A DNA stretch of 64,000 bases from Oryzias latipes (lineage: Eukaryota; Chordata; Actinopteri; Beloniformes; Adrianichthyidae): positions 5,673,240 through 5,737,239 of the forward strand of contig NC_019859.2 in assembly GCF_002234675.1 (NCBI RefSeq), in the 5' to 3' direction. Below, piece by piece: positions 22,389 to 35,100 of the stretch (positions within the stretch are counted from its first letter, which is position 1; every line of letters starts with the position of its first letter). The notes under the pieces were generated by a model, which had not been told where the DNA came from, did no database searches, and saw only the letters and a list, made by a program, of their open reading frames with translations. Made by a program: the position numbers and the translations under genes.

Positions 22389-22675
22389 ATCATCAAAAGC
22401 GATCTATCATCAAAAGCTTGTTTTTGGTTTGTTGACAACAGGACCTGGCAGCCCGTGTGTTCCAGTTATACCACGCCGGCGCGTGCCTTATAGTGGGCGG
22501 GGTTTGTGTGCTCCCAAACTGGACTTTCTCTTTCACTGTTCTACAGAAAACAGCGCTTTTGCGGATCTGTGCGTCTAATCTCGAGACTAAAATAAGTCAT
22601 AGTTACGAAAATTCCACAATTAAATGACTTATAATTCAGAATTTCATAGTTTTGTATTTGGTGAAGGTGTGGGAG

Positions 22676-22956
22676 TGAGGCGTTGTTGTCGGTCGACGGA
22701 AAAAGACGTAAAAAGCATAGAAATGTAGCGCATAAAATGGACGTTAATAACCCAAACAGGTTGCTGATGGTTTAAAAATTTAAGTAGTAATTTCTGTTGG
22801 AATAAATAAAATCATTCAGCTGTTAGGTGGACTTTGTGTTTGGTTCTTGAGTCGCGTTCTAAAACGGACACACGATTGCATCTCCGATCTATGTGCTGCA
22901 TCTCTAGCTGCATGGAGCCAGTCGGAAGCTGGCCGGCGTGCAGCTCTGCAGGAACC
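22676..22956 (+). promoter_or_regulatory. Upstream region of BED first exon A, similar to that of exon B
   Basis: Two blocks recur before exon B: GTCGGTCGAC followed by AAGACGTA and GCATAGAA (22690-22720 against 29562-29592), and TCCGATCTATGYGCTGCA (22881 against 29764). Their order and spacing to the ATG are roughly kept, so exon, leader and promoter were probably copied together. Confidence 0.5.
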
Positions 22957-23197
22957 ATGGCTCTGGTCTGCAAGCCCAACTGCAAGTCCGTCGTTTGGAT
23001 GTACTTTGGCCTGAAAGCGGACGGAAACGGGCTGCCCGTGAGGAGCGACGAGGCCGTGTGCCGCCTGTGCAGAAGGGTTGTGCTCGCGAAAGGGGGGAAC
23101 ACCACCAATCTGAGGAGTCATCTGGCGCGACGCCACCGCGCCGAGTTCCTGGACACGTTCCCCCCCGGTACCGCCACGGCTTCTCCGAGAGCCCAAG
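22957..23197 (+). CDS. Alternative first exon A: BED zinc finger of the BED-PR-hAT gene
   Basis: From its own ATG ([20 protein letters not shown]) it encodes 80 residues with a complete BED finger: aromatic WMYF, CRLC, then HLARRH (CX2C...HX4H). It ends at an AAG/GTAATT donor in phase 1, exactly like exon B (29831-30068), so either can splice in frame to 31303. About 60 percent of residues match exon B. The finger should bind DNA. It may be an alternative promoter product, or the remnant of a duplicated gene; no transcript evidence is available. Confidence 0.65.
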
Positions 23198-26100
23198 GTA
23201 ATTCCTCCAACTGAATGGGCACTTTTTTTGTAGAGAATTTAGCTGCTTTGCCCGAAAAGTCCTCTTTAAAGTTAAAGCAGACACATTTTGGACTGAAGAG
23301 TCCGCTCGTCTGGAAAGATTAGAAGAAGATCCACGTTTACTGCACGAGCTGAAGAAGTTGGCTTCCGATTCGCGAGGGAATTAAAGAAACATTCCACTGC
23401 ATCTTTCACACTAAGACCACATAGGAGCGGGTCCTGTTCAAAACCTGGATTAAGTTATAATTACATAGTGAAGAATACATTCAACACTGTTTCTGATCTG
23501 TGAAACCTTGTGATGATTTGAAATAGGATAATTTATTGCATTTTAAATTGATCAACAATATTTATATAAAAAAAATTGGGCAAGAGAGGATGAAGATTAC
23601 TCTGCCAAGAATCTTCTCAACAGTGAGTTGCTATCCCTTTCTCACACACAAAAAAAAAAAAAAAAAACCCCAGCAGCAACCCCCCAACACCCTAACCTCC
23701 CAAGCACATTCCTCAGGTGACTACCATATTTACTAGGGGGGGGTGTATTGGCAAGAGTCTGGCTAGATGATAAATACGCCCCACGATATGATATGTATCC
23801 CGATATTGTACCGGAACACATTTTCTTTTTTTTAAATATGACTTTTTACATTGTAATAAAATTGTCAAATTCTGTTCATTTAATGATCACAATGTTGAGT
23901 ACTGCAACTGTATCTCATATATAAGTTGCTTTGACCCAGGCAAATTCAAAGAGGTTTTATTTTGGTAACTTAAAATATAGAAAGGTAAGAGACAGAGTCA
24001 ACAATGTCTTATTTCCACAACAAAATGTATTTCAGTATAAAAAAAAGGAATGAATGTGCCCTAACAAATAAGGTTCTAAAGTATGATTGAGGAATAAAGT
24101 GCTGTTTATTTTCAATATTGCTAACTGTAGCTTCTCCAATACTTTTAAACGGAGCGTGAAACAGGAGCGGTATGAATCGTACTTCAAAAATAAAGGGGGA
24201 ACAAAAGCACTAATGCTTCGCAGAAACATTACAGTGTGATGATGATGCAGCAGCATGACAGGATGAAGGAGACGCTTTGGTTACATATCAGTCTGCACTG
24301 CACCGCTGCAGCCACGCTTTCTCACACACACGGAAGTAAACCAGTAACGGTCATCGCCGCGATGTTGCCCTTTTTTCAGAGCGTTGTGCACATTAGTAGG
24401 GCTGGGAATCACTGGGTACCTCACAATACGATTTGCGATACATTGCTCACGATAACGATACTATCACGATATGGCGATAATGTGATAATCGGTTTATATC
24501 GTCTCTAACAACTCACGATATATCAAACTTTAATGAAAAAGAACTTGATTATTTTTTAGTTTTTAAACACAATGATAATGAACTGTCCTATTTGGTGTAA
24601 TGAATAACAGACTCTTGTGTAACGTTGCTGAAACTATGACAATTTTCATTTGGAAATATCTTTAAAATTTGGTTAAAAAAATAGTGAACATGAACAGCAG
24701 TGCTATTATTTAGTAAATAATTGCTGTAAACAGGATAAAAAATCAACAAGTCAAGTAGCTGCCAGGCACATTGGTATTAACTTTAAAAAAACAAAGCCAT
24801 AGCCATCACATTATTTAAAAAAATAGCTGTAAATCAGATATTAATTATGTGAACAAATTATAGTGTCTTTGTTAAAAATAAATGACACCATTTAGTGCAA
24901 ATGTGGTGTAAACAAAAATAAAATTCTCCCAGAAAACAAAAATCAAGTAGCTAGGAACTTTCCTTTAAGTTATTAAATACATTAATTGCTTTTAAAATAA
25001 ATGACCAGGGATAAAATCCATGAACTTAAAGTGCATCTAAAAATAAACGTCTTTGTGGGGAAAAGCTGCATGTGATGCATGTTTATATGTTCATGTTTTT
25101 CTTGAGAACCACAGGCTTTTTAGCGTCAAGACGCCGCTCGTCTACCGGTGCTCTGAGAAGAAGCTGTCTAAGGACAGGGATGCCACTCTTTCTGCTGTTT
25201 CCAGCGCCATCTCAACCATAGTTCTGGTCTGGCCGTACAGTGCAGGGATCATTTTGTCAGTATTTCTGAGAGGGAATGTCAAAGCGTGGCTCTGAAGCAT
25301 TCAATAGGAACCCAAATCCCTCATTCTCCATGTCGCTGTAGGGACGGAGCTCCTTGTACATGTAAACAGCAATCCAGTTTGTCATTGCCTCTGCTCTCGC
25401 AGAAGACGGTGGTAGCTTCGCTTGGAAAAAAGTATCCACGCCGGGCTGTGTCGGTTTCAGGCCAGCAACAGCCACGGCTTTCTCACACAACTCCAAGTGA
25501 TGCAGCTTCAATGCTGCCGGCGCGTCTTTTAACTTGCTGCTCTCGCTATTTTCCTCATTTTTCCCTTTGCCGTTTTTGTTTGACTGTGTACTCTTCTTCA
25601 TCCGTCCGCGACAGCCAATCTCGCAACGAGCGCTCCCTATCGACACTCAGACGAATCGTCTTACCAAAGGATGATTAATATAAGGTTTTACAGGGTCTCC
25701 AAACGTGAAGAAAAGGTCGATACTTGATGAAGACGCATCGAGAATCAATCGCGGGACAAAATATCGCGAAAAATCACTATATCGATATTTTGGCACACCC
25801 CTTTCACATCAGTCTGATCGATCTGGTTGCTAAACTAGAATCCATTGCTGGGAGGTTCTGCAGAACTTTGGCCCACTTTGCCAAAAGCATTTTAGCCGAT
25901 GCTAAGTGCTTTAGCCGCTGTGAAGCTGCATTGCTTCACTCATTCTTGTCTGAGCCCGCTAAAAAGCACCGCAATCCGTGTTTTTATGTGTTAATGGCAG
26001 CAACATAGCACAGAGTTTCAGTTCAGTACGCATCCCAAGTAAAAACTAAGTAGTTCATGTCTCATAACAACGAAAAAAGCTGCCTCTAGCTGCAGACTTC

Positions 26101-29100
26101 CTGTTGTCTTGTGTGGTGTAGTGCTGCTCAGAGGATCTGTGTGTTCTGCTGCCAACTAGTGGTCTGAGGGTGAAGTGGACAACAAGAGTCAGACGCTGAA
26201 GGACGCTCAGAAATAATTAAAGAAATATCGTCCTGACAGCATTTTGAATCGATACAAGTATCGCCAAATGAACTATCGCAATATATTGCCTAAACAATTT
26301 TTTTAACACCCCTAATATTTACATTTGAAGTAATGCTAATTAAGCCACCAGAGATAGCCAGCTAGTTTCTACTAGTCAAAAGCAGGCCCTGAAAAGCCTG
26401 AGATTGCTAGTTTAAACCTAACACTGTGATGGAATCAACCTGGATTAATGAGAGTCTTCATAGACATATCTAAATCACAGTAGATGAAGCTTAACGTCCT
26501 CAGGTGGGCTGTTCCACAGGTGAGGCCCACAGTGCTGAAATGTGAGTTTTTGTTCTGACTTTTCAGACCACCAGTAGACCTGCACTTGTGGACCTGAGGG
26601 AACTGGGAGGGTCATAAACTAAACTAATCTGATTGAAAGGATGGGCCAATTCCATGTCAACTTTAATAAACTAATAATACAATAACCTTAATATCGACTC
26701 TGAAGCTGACTGGGAGCCAGTGCAAAGATTTTGAAATTGGAGTAATGTGCTCCTTCTAATCTATATATGTTATGGGGACTTTCCTATTAATCTGACAAAT
26801 ACTGTCAATGTTATTAGAGGAATGATAAACCAATTAGAATGTTTAAACAATACCATGTTACATGGTTTTTCAAACGGAGAAGCTGCAACAAAAATCTGCT
26901 GTTTATTATTTTCTGCCTTTCCTGGAGGGCGTTTCAGTTTGGCCGCTAGGTGGAGCACCCGCTAAGCATTCCACTTTATTCCAGAAGATTTAAGCAAAAA
27001 TCTGTGCTTTAGACCACAAATTGTGACTTTTTAAGAATGTTCCTTTAAAAAAGTTTGATAAATTTATGCCTGTGTAGCATATAAAGCTGTTCACTTAGTC
27101 AGCAAGGTATGTTTAGGTCGACCAAACGTTAGCATTAGCCGTCCAGTGGGAAATTCCATTATACGTTAGCATCAAGCTAACAGACTTTGGCCTTACTGCT
27201 GTTTTGCATTAGGTCACCGGAAAAGGAAAGGCATTAAAGATCGATCTCCACTTTTATGGATCGATTTAGATCAGTTAAGTGATTTTATCAACCCAGCCCT
27301 ACTGATTTAAATTTAAAACATTATGTGCAGTCACATTTAATACATGAAGCTTATGAGGTAATTTATTAGGTCCCCAATGAAACTCGTGCTTACTGTCTTT
27401 TTGACCGGTTCTTTTGTCGTTTCTCTCAAGATGGTGGACATATAAAGAAATTTAAACTTGAGTATTTTTAATTTTTTTTTCAATTTGACAGGGAAAAAAA
27501 TGACACAATCTTAATTAAAAGTCCACTGGAAATGCTGAGAAAATAGCTTTCAAGATAATTGGGGTGGGCCTTTAAGTTAAGTAATGTGCAGTAGCGTGCA
27601 GCTCCACCTACAGCTGACTGCAAAGAAAGCGCCTTCTAGAACCCACACTTCAAAATGTATTAGGTACAGAGGAGCAAAAAAGTATTTCGTCAGCCACCAA
27701 TTTTGCAAGTTCTCCCACTTTAAAAGATGAAAGAGGCCTTTAATTTCATCAATATGATCCACAAATTGAGGAAAAAAATCCAGGAAATCACTTTGTTTTA
27801 TTTTAAAGGATTTGTTTGTAAATTACGGTGGAAAAAAAGTATTTGAATGACCAAAGTTCAACTGAGGTTGAGCTAAGGTCACTTTATCTTCTGGGTATGC
27901 CAATTCTTTTCCTGTTTGTATTTCTGAATGTCTTTTTTTGCTGCTGAAGATAAGAGAATTTCCCCATTGTGGGATGTATAAAGTTTATTTTATCCAATCT
28001 AATCTAATCTAATCTATATATCCTTGTTGGCAATGACAGCGGTCAAACGTTTTCTGTGAGTCTTTACAAGGTTGTTGGTATTTTGGCCCATTCCTCCATG
28101 CAGATCTCCTCTAGAGCAGTGATGTTTTGGGGCTGTCACTGGGCAACACAGACTTTCAACTCCCTCCAAAGATGTTCTATGGGTTAAGATCTGGTGACTG
28201 GCTAGGCCACTCCATGACCTTGAAATGCTTCTTACAAAGCCACCCCTTCATTACCCTGATAGTGTTTTTGGGATCGTTGTCATGCGGAAAGACCCAGCCA
28301 TGTTTCATCTTTAATGCCCTTGCTGATGAAAGGAGGTTTTTCACTCAAAATCTGACGATTCATGGCCTCATTCATTCTTTCCTGTACACGGATTAGATGT
28401 CCTGGTCCCTTTGCTAAAAAATAGCCCCAAAGCACGATGTTTCCAACCCTTATGCTGTACACAATTTGTGTTGTGAACCAGTAATTCATTGGCAGCGACA
28501 GGGTGTGTGTTAGCCGGGGGTCGGTGCTGGCAGCACAGACTCTTCCTGGAAGGGGCTGTTCTCACTTGTCTGGGTCACAATGTGAGAACCCACTCGTTTC
28601 TGTGGATTGGGAGGGGCTGCTCCAGGGTTTTAGAGAAATACTCTGTAATGCATTAACTGATCAAAATACCGCTTTTTTACAGTGTGGAATGAACATTATA
28701 ATACACTTAAAAGCTTAAAAAGTTGATTTTGCATGATATAGGCCATTTAAATTACACTATGGAGAACAATTTAATAATCAATTCCTTCTGTCTGGTTAAT
28801 AACATTTAAGTTCAACATCCATCTCTGTTAATGTTTAATCAGTTTATCCTGAACCTTCCAATTGATTCATACGGTCTTTGTTCATTAAAGAACGGTTTAA
28901 GACAGTTGTACACAAAAGTTAGAATCCAAGTGTCCAGCACCAGTTTATTCATGCAAGGGACAAGCACATTTTGGTTTTTAAGAAAATAACCATTCTTTTT
29001 GTGAGGTCAATACAGAAACATTTTTTTTTTTTTTTTTTATGTAAACAGTTTTTGGGAGGAACTTTTTTTTTTTTTTTTTGGAGCTGGTTAACGGTCCCTT

Positions 29101-32100
29101 TACTTATATAATTACAAAAACACATAGTGTATTATTTGGAGTTGGTTCCGGGAATAAATTATTTAATTTGGCAATTGATGTTTTATTAATATCTGGGATT
29201 TTTTTCAATGTATCAAACCACAATGTAACACATCATCATCATCATCATCAGCCTGTCACGCCACTGCTGGCGGGTGGCCTGCACATCTTACTCCACTCAT
29301 CACGGTTTTGGGCACTTTGGGTCCACGTGCTGCCAAAAATGCAAGAAAACTGTCCAGTTTCATTGAAGATAACGAGTTGTATGAAAATCCCTAGTTTTGT
29401 ATCATTTGTTTGATTGTGATTTTGTTTGTACTGTTCATTTCAATTTTGTGTTATTTTTAATTTAATATTTTTTTCCTCATTATTTCTGCCTTACTGTTCT
29501 GCTCATAGGGTGGTGAGTGTAATAATTTTGAAGATATGAAAAAAAAATCTCTGGTTATTGTCGGTCGACACAAGAAGACGTACAGGGCATAGAATTAGAA
29601 CACATAGATGGGGTGCCATCGTGTCTATTTATCTTTTATTTGACGAGTTTTTGGAAATATTTTTGACATCATTTTACTTAATAAATTGTCAGGCAGTTCT
29701 AAACTGCACATGCAAGAGATGATGTCTAATTTTATGCAGAAGTGGCGCAGCCTTCCAGTGTTTCCGATCTATGCGCTGCAGCTCTGCGGAATCTGCAGCC
29801 GGGGTCTGCAGGGAGAAAGCCGCACAAAACATGGATCTGATCAGCAAGCCGCGAGGAAAGTCCACCGTGTGGATGTACTTTGGCTTAAAAGCCGACGAGA
29901 GGGGGAAGCCTATGAACACCGACAGGGCCGTGTGCCGTCTATGCAGAAAAGTCGTGATTTCTAAAGGAAACACCACAAATTTAAGAAGTCATTTGAGACG
30001 TCGACATCCTGCGGAGTTTATTGAAATCACAAACTTGGCGACCACCAGGGCTTTTGCGGAAGGCCAGGGTAATTATCGTGTGCATCAAATCTAGTTTAAT
30101 TGTTTGCCAAAATGTCGGTTTGCCTCGGACGGATCGATATCTTGCTTTAAGCCTGATACCAAAACAGTACGCGCACGTGCATTTTAAAGTGAGGGATGTG
30201 AGCGCGAGAGAAAATAGTCCCTCGATGTTCTTACTTGATTAAAGTTTAGGTTTCCTTATAATAATCCATCTATTTTTTATTTTCTTTTGTTAAGCTGTGC
30301 CTTTAAGAGTCAATTTTTATTGACGTACCGAAGAGAAAATCATTTCAGGAAAAACGAGCGCGTCCCCTTTAACAGAGACATTATTCTACGCATGCGCAGA
30401 TTGGATACGGCGCAGTTGGCAAACTTTATTGACAAGAAACAAAACAGTGGTTGGAGAAAGTCTTGTAAACATGACACCAAATCTAATGTAGTATTTCCAA
30501 TTTGCATAATAATTTCCAGATAAAACATTTTTAGGCATTAGAGTAACCAAAGTGCCGTTACTTGAAAAAAAAACATTACTCAAATAAAAGCAAATGGTGG
30601 TCACATAAAGATTTAGTTCTTGTTTACACACACACACATATATATAGATATAAATATACATATCACTAATAGAATAGGTTTGGGCAGTTTTTATATCATC
30701 AATAACATGGGAAATACAGCTAATTTAAATTGTCTTGTACTTGTTTTTCATTTTAAAACTTTATTCATAATAAAAGTGAATTACAAAATGTTTTGTCTAC
30801 GACAAAACTAATGGACTTAAAATATTCAAAAGGCAAAGAAAAATGCAAAGCCTTCCTTCAAATACATTTTTATAGAGGAAATAGTATTTGATTTGCATGT
30901 TTTTAATGGGTTTTAAAACTAGACGGTTTCAGCTCATCACAAAATGCACAAACGTCCTATAATTTAGAATAAATATATAAGTAACATTTAATGAAGTAAA
31001 ATATTTTATCTGCTGCAGAAATTCTTTCTCATCACTCAAAGTACCCTGTTTGTTTTTTGCAGTATCTTGTTTTGTTTGACAGCAAATGTTTTCTAAGCTT
31101 CAATATAAAGAAATTTGAAAGAAAAAAAAGATCTAATCTGCATTTTTGTCAGACATATTGATGAAGCCATTTTAGCCTTTTAATATCAGCCGACACAGTG
31201 ATGCTTTTAGCAGTATTTTAACAAAAGTGACATCGTCAAGTAACTTTTTTGAGTCCAAATAGGTAAATAAAGAAACCGCCCCTCTCTTAAATATTTCTTC
31301 AGGTGTGGACATCAACCACGATGAGCTCACAGAGGACGCTGCAATACTCCAAAACCATTCAAACTCCAGTTACGTCCCGGACGCCGTGATCCCACCAGGC
31401 GAGCCGTGGCTCCACGGCGGACCCTGCAGGGCTGTGCTGTCCCTGCCATCCTGTCTGTGCGTGTACCAGGACGGCGGCCCTGGAATGTCCAGTCCGGGGT
31501 TTCCTGGAGAGGGTCGAGGGGAGATGAAGGTGTACGCCAAGTGTCAACTTCAGCAGGGCGTCATGTTCGGCCCATATGTGGGAGAAGTGTGCAAAGGACA
31601 AATGCCAAACAACCTCAAATATGCTTGGGCTGTGAGTAGTTGGAAACAAAAAAAAAAAAAAAACTTTTTTTTAAGTTTACACGCAGGATGTTTATGCAGG
31701 AGACTTCATTGGCTTTAAGCTGATAAAACAACGGGTATCTTTGCAATTACACTGATCAAACATCAGAAAAAATTGAATTAACAGAAGTCATTTTAGGATC
31801 TTTAAATTACTTAAAGTTTACCTTAAATTATATCTTATGGAGGGCAAAAAAATTTAGCTACTGGTTTTATGGTGTCAGTTTTTTTAATGAAAGGTTTGGA
31901 AGTTACTAAATAAGTTTTACCAATTAAAGGGGGGCCCTTTAAGTTGTATTTCTTAAATCATGAAATAAGAGGATTTACTCAGGTTTTTGTTCTTTGAGAA
32001 TTTCATTAAAATAAAGTAGAAATTAGACATTTATTCTAGCTCAGAGATTAATTTTTTTATTGTTTTTTTGTTGCCCACAAATAAAAGTTCCTATTTGCAC

Positions 32101-35100
32101 ATGAATGCAACATTTGCGACCACATGTGCAGCCCTCCAGTCGCTTTCTCATTTAAGAAACTTAAAACAGAATCTGCATTTCAGGGTTTTTTTAATCAGGG
32201 TTTTTCCACTTTGTGGTTAAATAAAAATAAAAAAGGATCGTATTTTCAGGTCAGAGATGATTCTGGATTCTCCTACGTGGATGCTGTGGATGAAAACAAG
32301 TCCAACTGGATGAGGTGAGAAGCTGCATTTCAATAACGGAAAGCTCTTCTTCTGCAGACATGAACTTCTGGACGTTTCTGATCTGCGTTTTCAGATACGT
32401 GACGTATACAAGCAGCGAGGAGGAACACAACCTGGTGGTGTTCCAGTTCTACCGCCACATCTACTACAGGGTTTCCCAGCCTATCTCAGAGGGGACTGAG
32501 CTCAAGGTCTGGATTGGCAGGGATTACGCCTCCCTTTTGGGTCTGGGGATGGGTGAGTGCGCTAACCTGGCGTCATGAGAAAGACGTGAGTGTCGCTCCC
32601 TGAAGTCACACCTGTGCGTTTGGCTGTGGTGCAGGTGACAACGTCAAATGTGAAATCGGAGACAAAGAGGCGGCTCTGCGCCTCCTGCAGGACATTCAGC
32701 TGGTCACCCTGCCTGAGCTGAGCAGCACCTCCCTCTGGTCAGACAGCAGCCAATCACAGAGCCCCATGCCGGTCATCAGCGATGTGACGACCGTGTCAAA
32801 CCCAGAGGCAGCGGGGGATCCAGGCATGATGTCCACCTCTTCCTTCTCCTCCACCTCCCAGAACTCCTTGATCTCCCAGTGTTCTTTCCTCACGGAAAAG
32901 TACGACTTCCTGCCAGGAACGGAGAAGCTGTTGAGCAACCCAAACGCACCCCTGAACAGCCCGTGGCATTTCTTCGGGCTGGAGCCGGACCCCACCGGCA
33001 GGCCTCTGGACCGCAGCACGGCCGTGTGCAAGCTGTGCATGGAGCACGTGAGCTGCGGAGGATCGCTGGATCTCCAGAACCACCTGACCAGCAAGCATCA
33101 CATCAAACTCCGCGACATGGTGAAGGACCGCAGTCTGGCAGCAGGTAACGGCAGAGCTGAGGAGCGGTTCAGATGTTCCTTCCAGACTTTAAATCACCTT
33201 TTTGTTTAGTGTATTGGACACAAAAATGATGCTTTATTGAGGGGAAATACACAAAATGAACACAACTTTTGCCTCACAAACAGGCTGAATTAGATGGTAA
33301 AGTTTGGGTTGGCGTTTGCAAACATTTCCCTTCACTGAGTTTTTTCTCAGGAAAAAGAAACCGTCTCTACATCAGAGGGAAATCGCACGTTTCACCAAAA
33401 GAGTTCAAAATTTGTGGCTTAACAGTTTTCTGTGAGGCTGTAAACTAGCAGGAGAAGGTGTAAAGAAAGGGATGATGGGAAGTCAGGGCAGGCGTGTTAA
33501 CAGTCCTGCCCTCAAATCTGAGGCAAGAACTACTGCCGCTCAGCAGAAACTATGTCCTATAAAATCACACAGGTTTTTGATTAAAGCGAGAAACAAGCTA
33601 ATAACAGATTATGGCGGGCTGGGTGATACGACCTAAAAAAATAAATTATCAGATTAATTTCCAATTAAATTCCAATGATTTCTGATTTTAATTGTTTTTC
33701 CCCTCCCTTTACTTTCTTAAACAAAAACTACTATTTGTATTTTAGTTTAACATCTTTAGGAGGTTGAGCTGCATTTAAGGTGCAACTAAATTCAAGCTCC
33801 GAAAATGTTTTTAAATCAAAGCGGCAGCTGTTCTGGGAGCTTCCGTCTCCATCTCGTAGAGAGCAGAACGCCTCTCGTTTCTGTTTCTCCGACCTTTGTT
33901 GTTGTTAGCCGCCACACAGATTTTACAGCATGTGCTTTGTTGCACCAAGTCTAAAGTCGGAATACTAAACCAGCTCTATAGGGCGGCAGAAACGGATCCT
34001 TTTGTTGGGAAGAAGCTTCCTCTTTGCTAGTTGCCATTTTAACGTTTGTGGTTGACTTTACTTTGAACAACAAAATCCTAAGACAGCGGGATGCTGGGAA
34101 AAAAAAACTCTTCTTCGTGGGAAATTCGAATTAACTGATGAAATGGATTTATCGTCCAGCTCGACTGGGAACGCGTTTAAAAAGTGATGGAAGTGGGTCT
34201 TTTAATAAACTTTTTTTTTTTTTTAAGAAGCAAAACTCAGAGCCATTAAAAGCAGTAACCGTTATATCAAACATGCTTAACCCTTGTGCTATCCGGGGCA
34301 CTTTAACATTGGGAGTTGGGTCATCTAGACCAGTGTTTTTCAACTTTTTTTGAGCCACGGCACACTTTAACCTTGACAAAAATCCCGCGGCACACCAGCA
34401 TCCCAAAAAAAAAAAAAAAGAAGCAGAAACTCATAGTCTGTTTTGATCTACAGCCCCCCCCCCCCGGGCAATCTGACGTGCATTTTTGTGATAATTGTGG
34501 CAGAAAAAGCAGGAAGTTGCAGATGTTTTTTCTAAGAGATGTAATAAAAGTTAAGTTACATACAAACTGTATGTTCGTTGTGGTTTCAATCCGTGTAACA
34601 AGGACGACTCATGTACGCTGAGGCGCTGTCCCTTTAAGCCAATGCATCATGGGAGATGTAGTGTGAATACTGTGATAAAACGGCAGAAAGACTTGCGTCT
34701 CTGAGCTTCATTGTTTTGTTCACTTGTTCCACGGTCTGATACCGGCTTCTGTGGAAAGCTACACCACTAAAGACAAGCTTTAGCTGGTGTTTTTGTTGGA
34801 ACTGAGTGAGTTATGAGCTAAATTGGAACAAGGAAGTGAATACTTTAACCACTTCTGATTGGTCAGACTGATGACATGTGATTAAGCCTTCAAGAATGAT
34901 TGGTGGAGTCGTGTAGACAGTAAAAGCTGCGGGACTTTTCCTTACACAGTTATAGCTGCAGGTAAATCGCGGTGCCGTCATTCTTATCAAAATGTCTTTA
35001 ATAGAATCAATTAAACACAAAGAAAAAAGTATTTTACGATCTTTCACATTCCTAACTACTCAGTGTTTTATCAGGGCCTGTTTGGATGAACAAAGAGCTG

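Noticed and set aside
24395-24510. Promoter-like or regulatory block with CGATA repeats
   Set aside because: Better explained as hAT terminal sequence repeated at 25740-25800 and 26240-26290.
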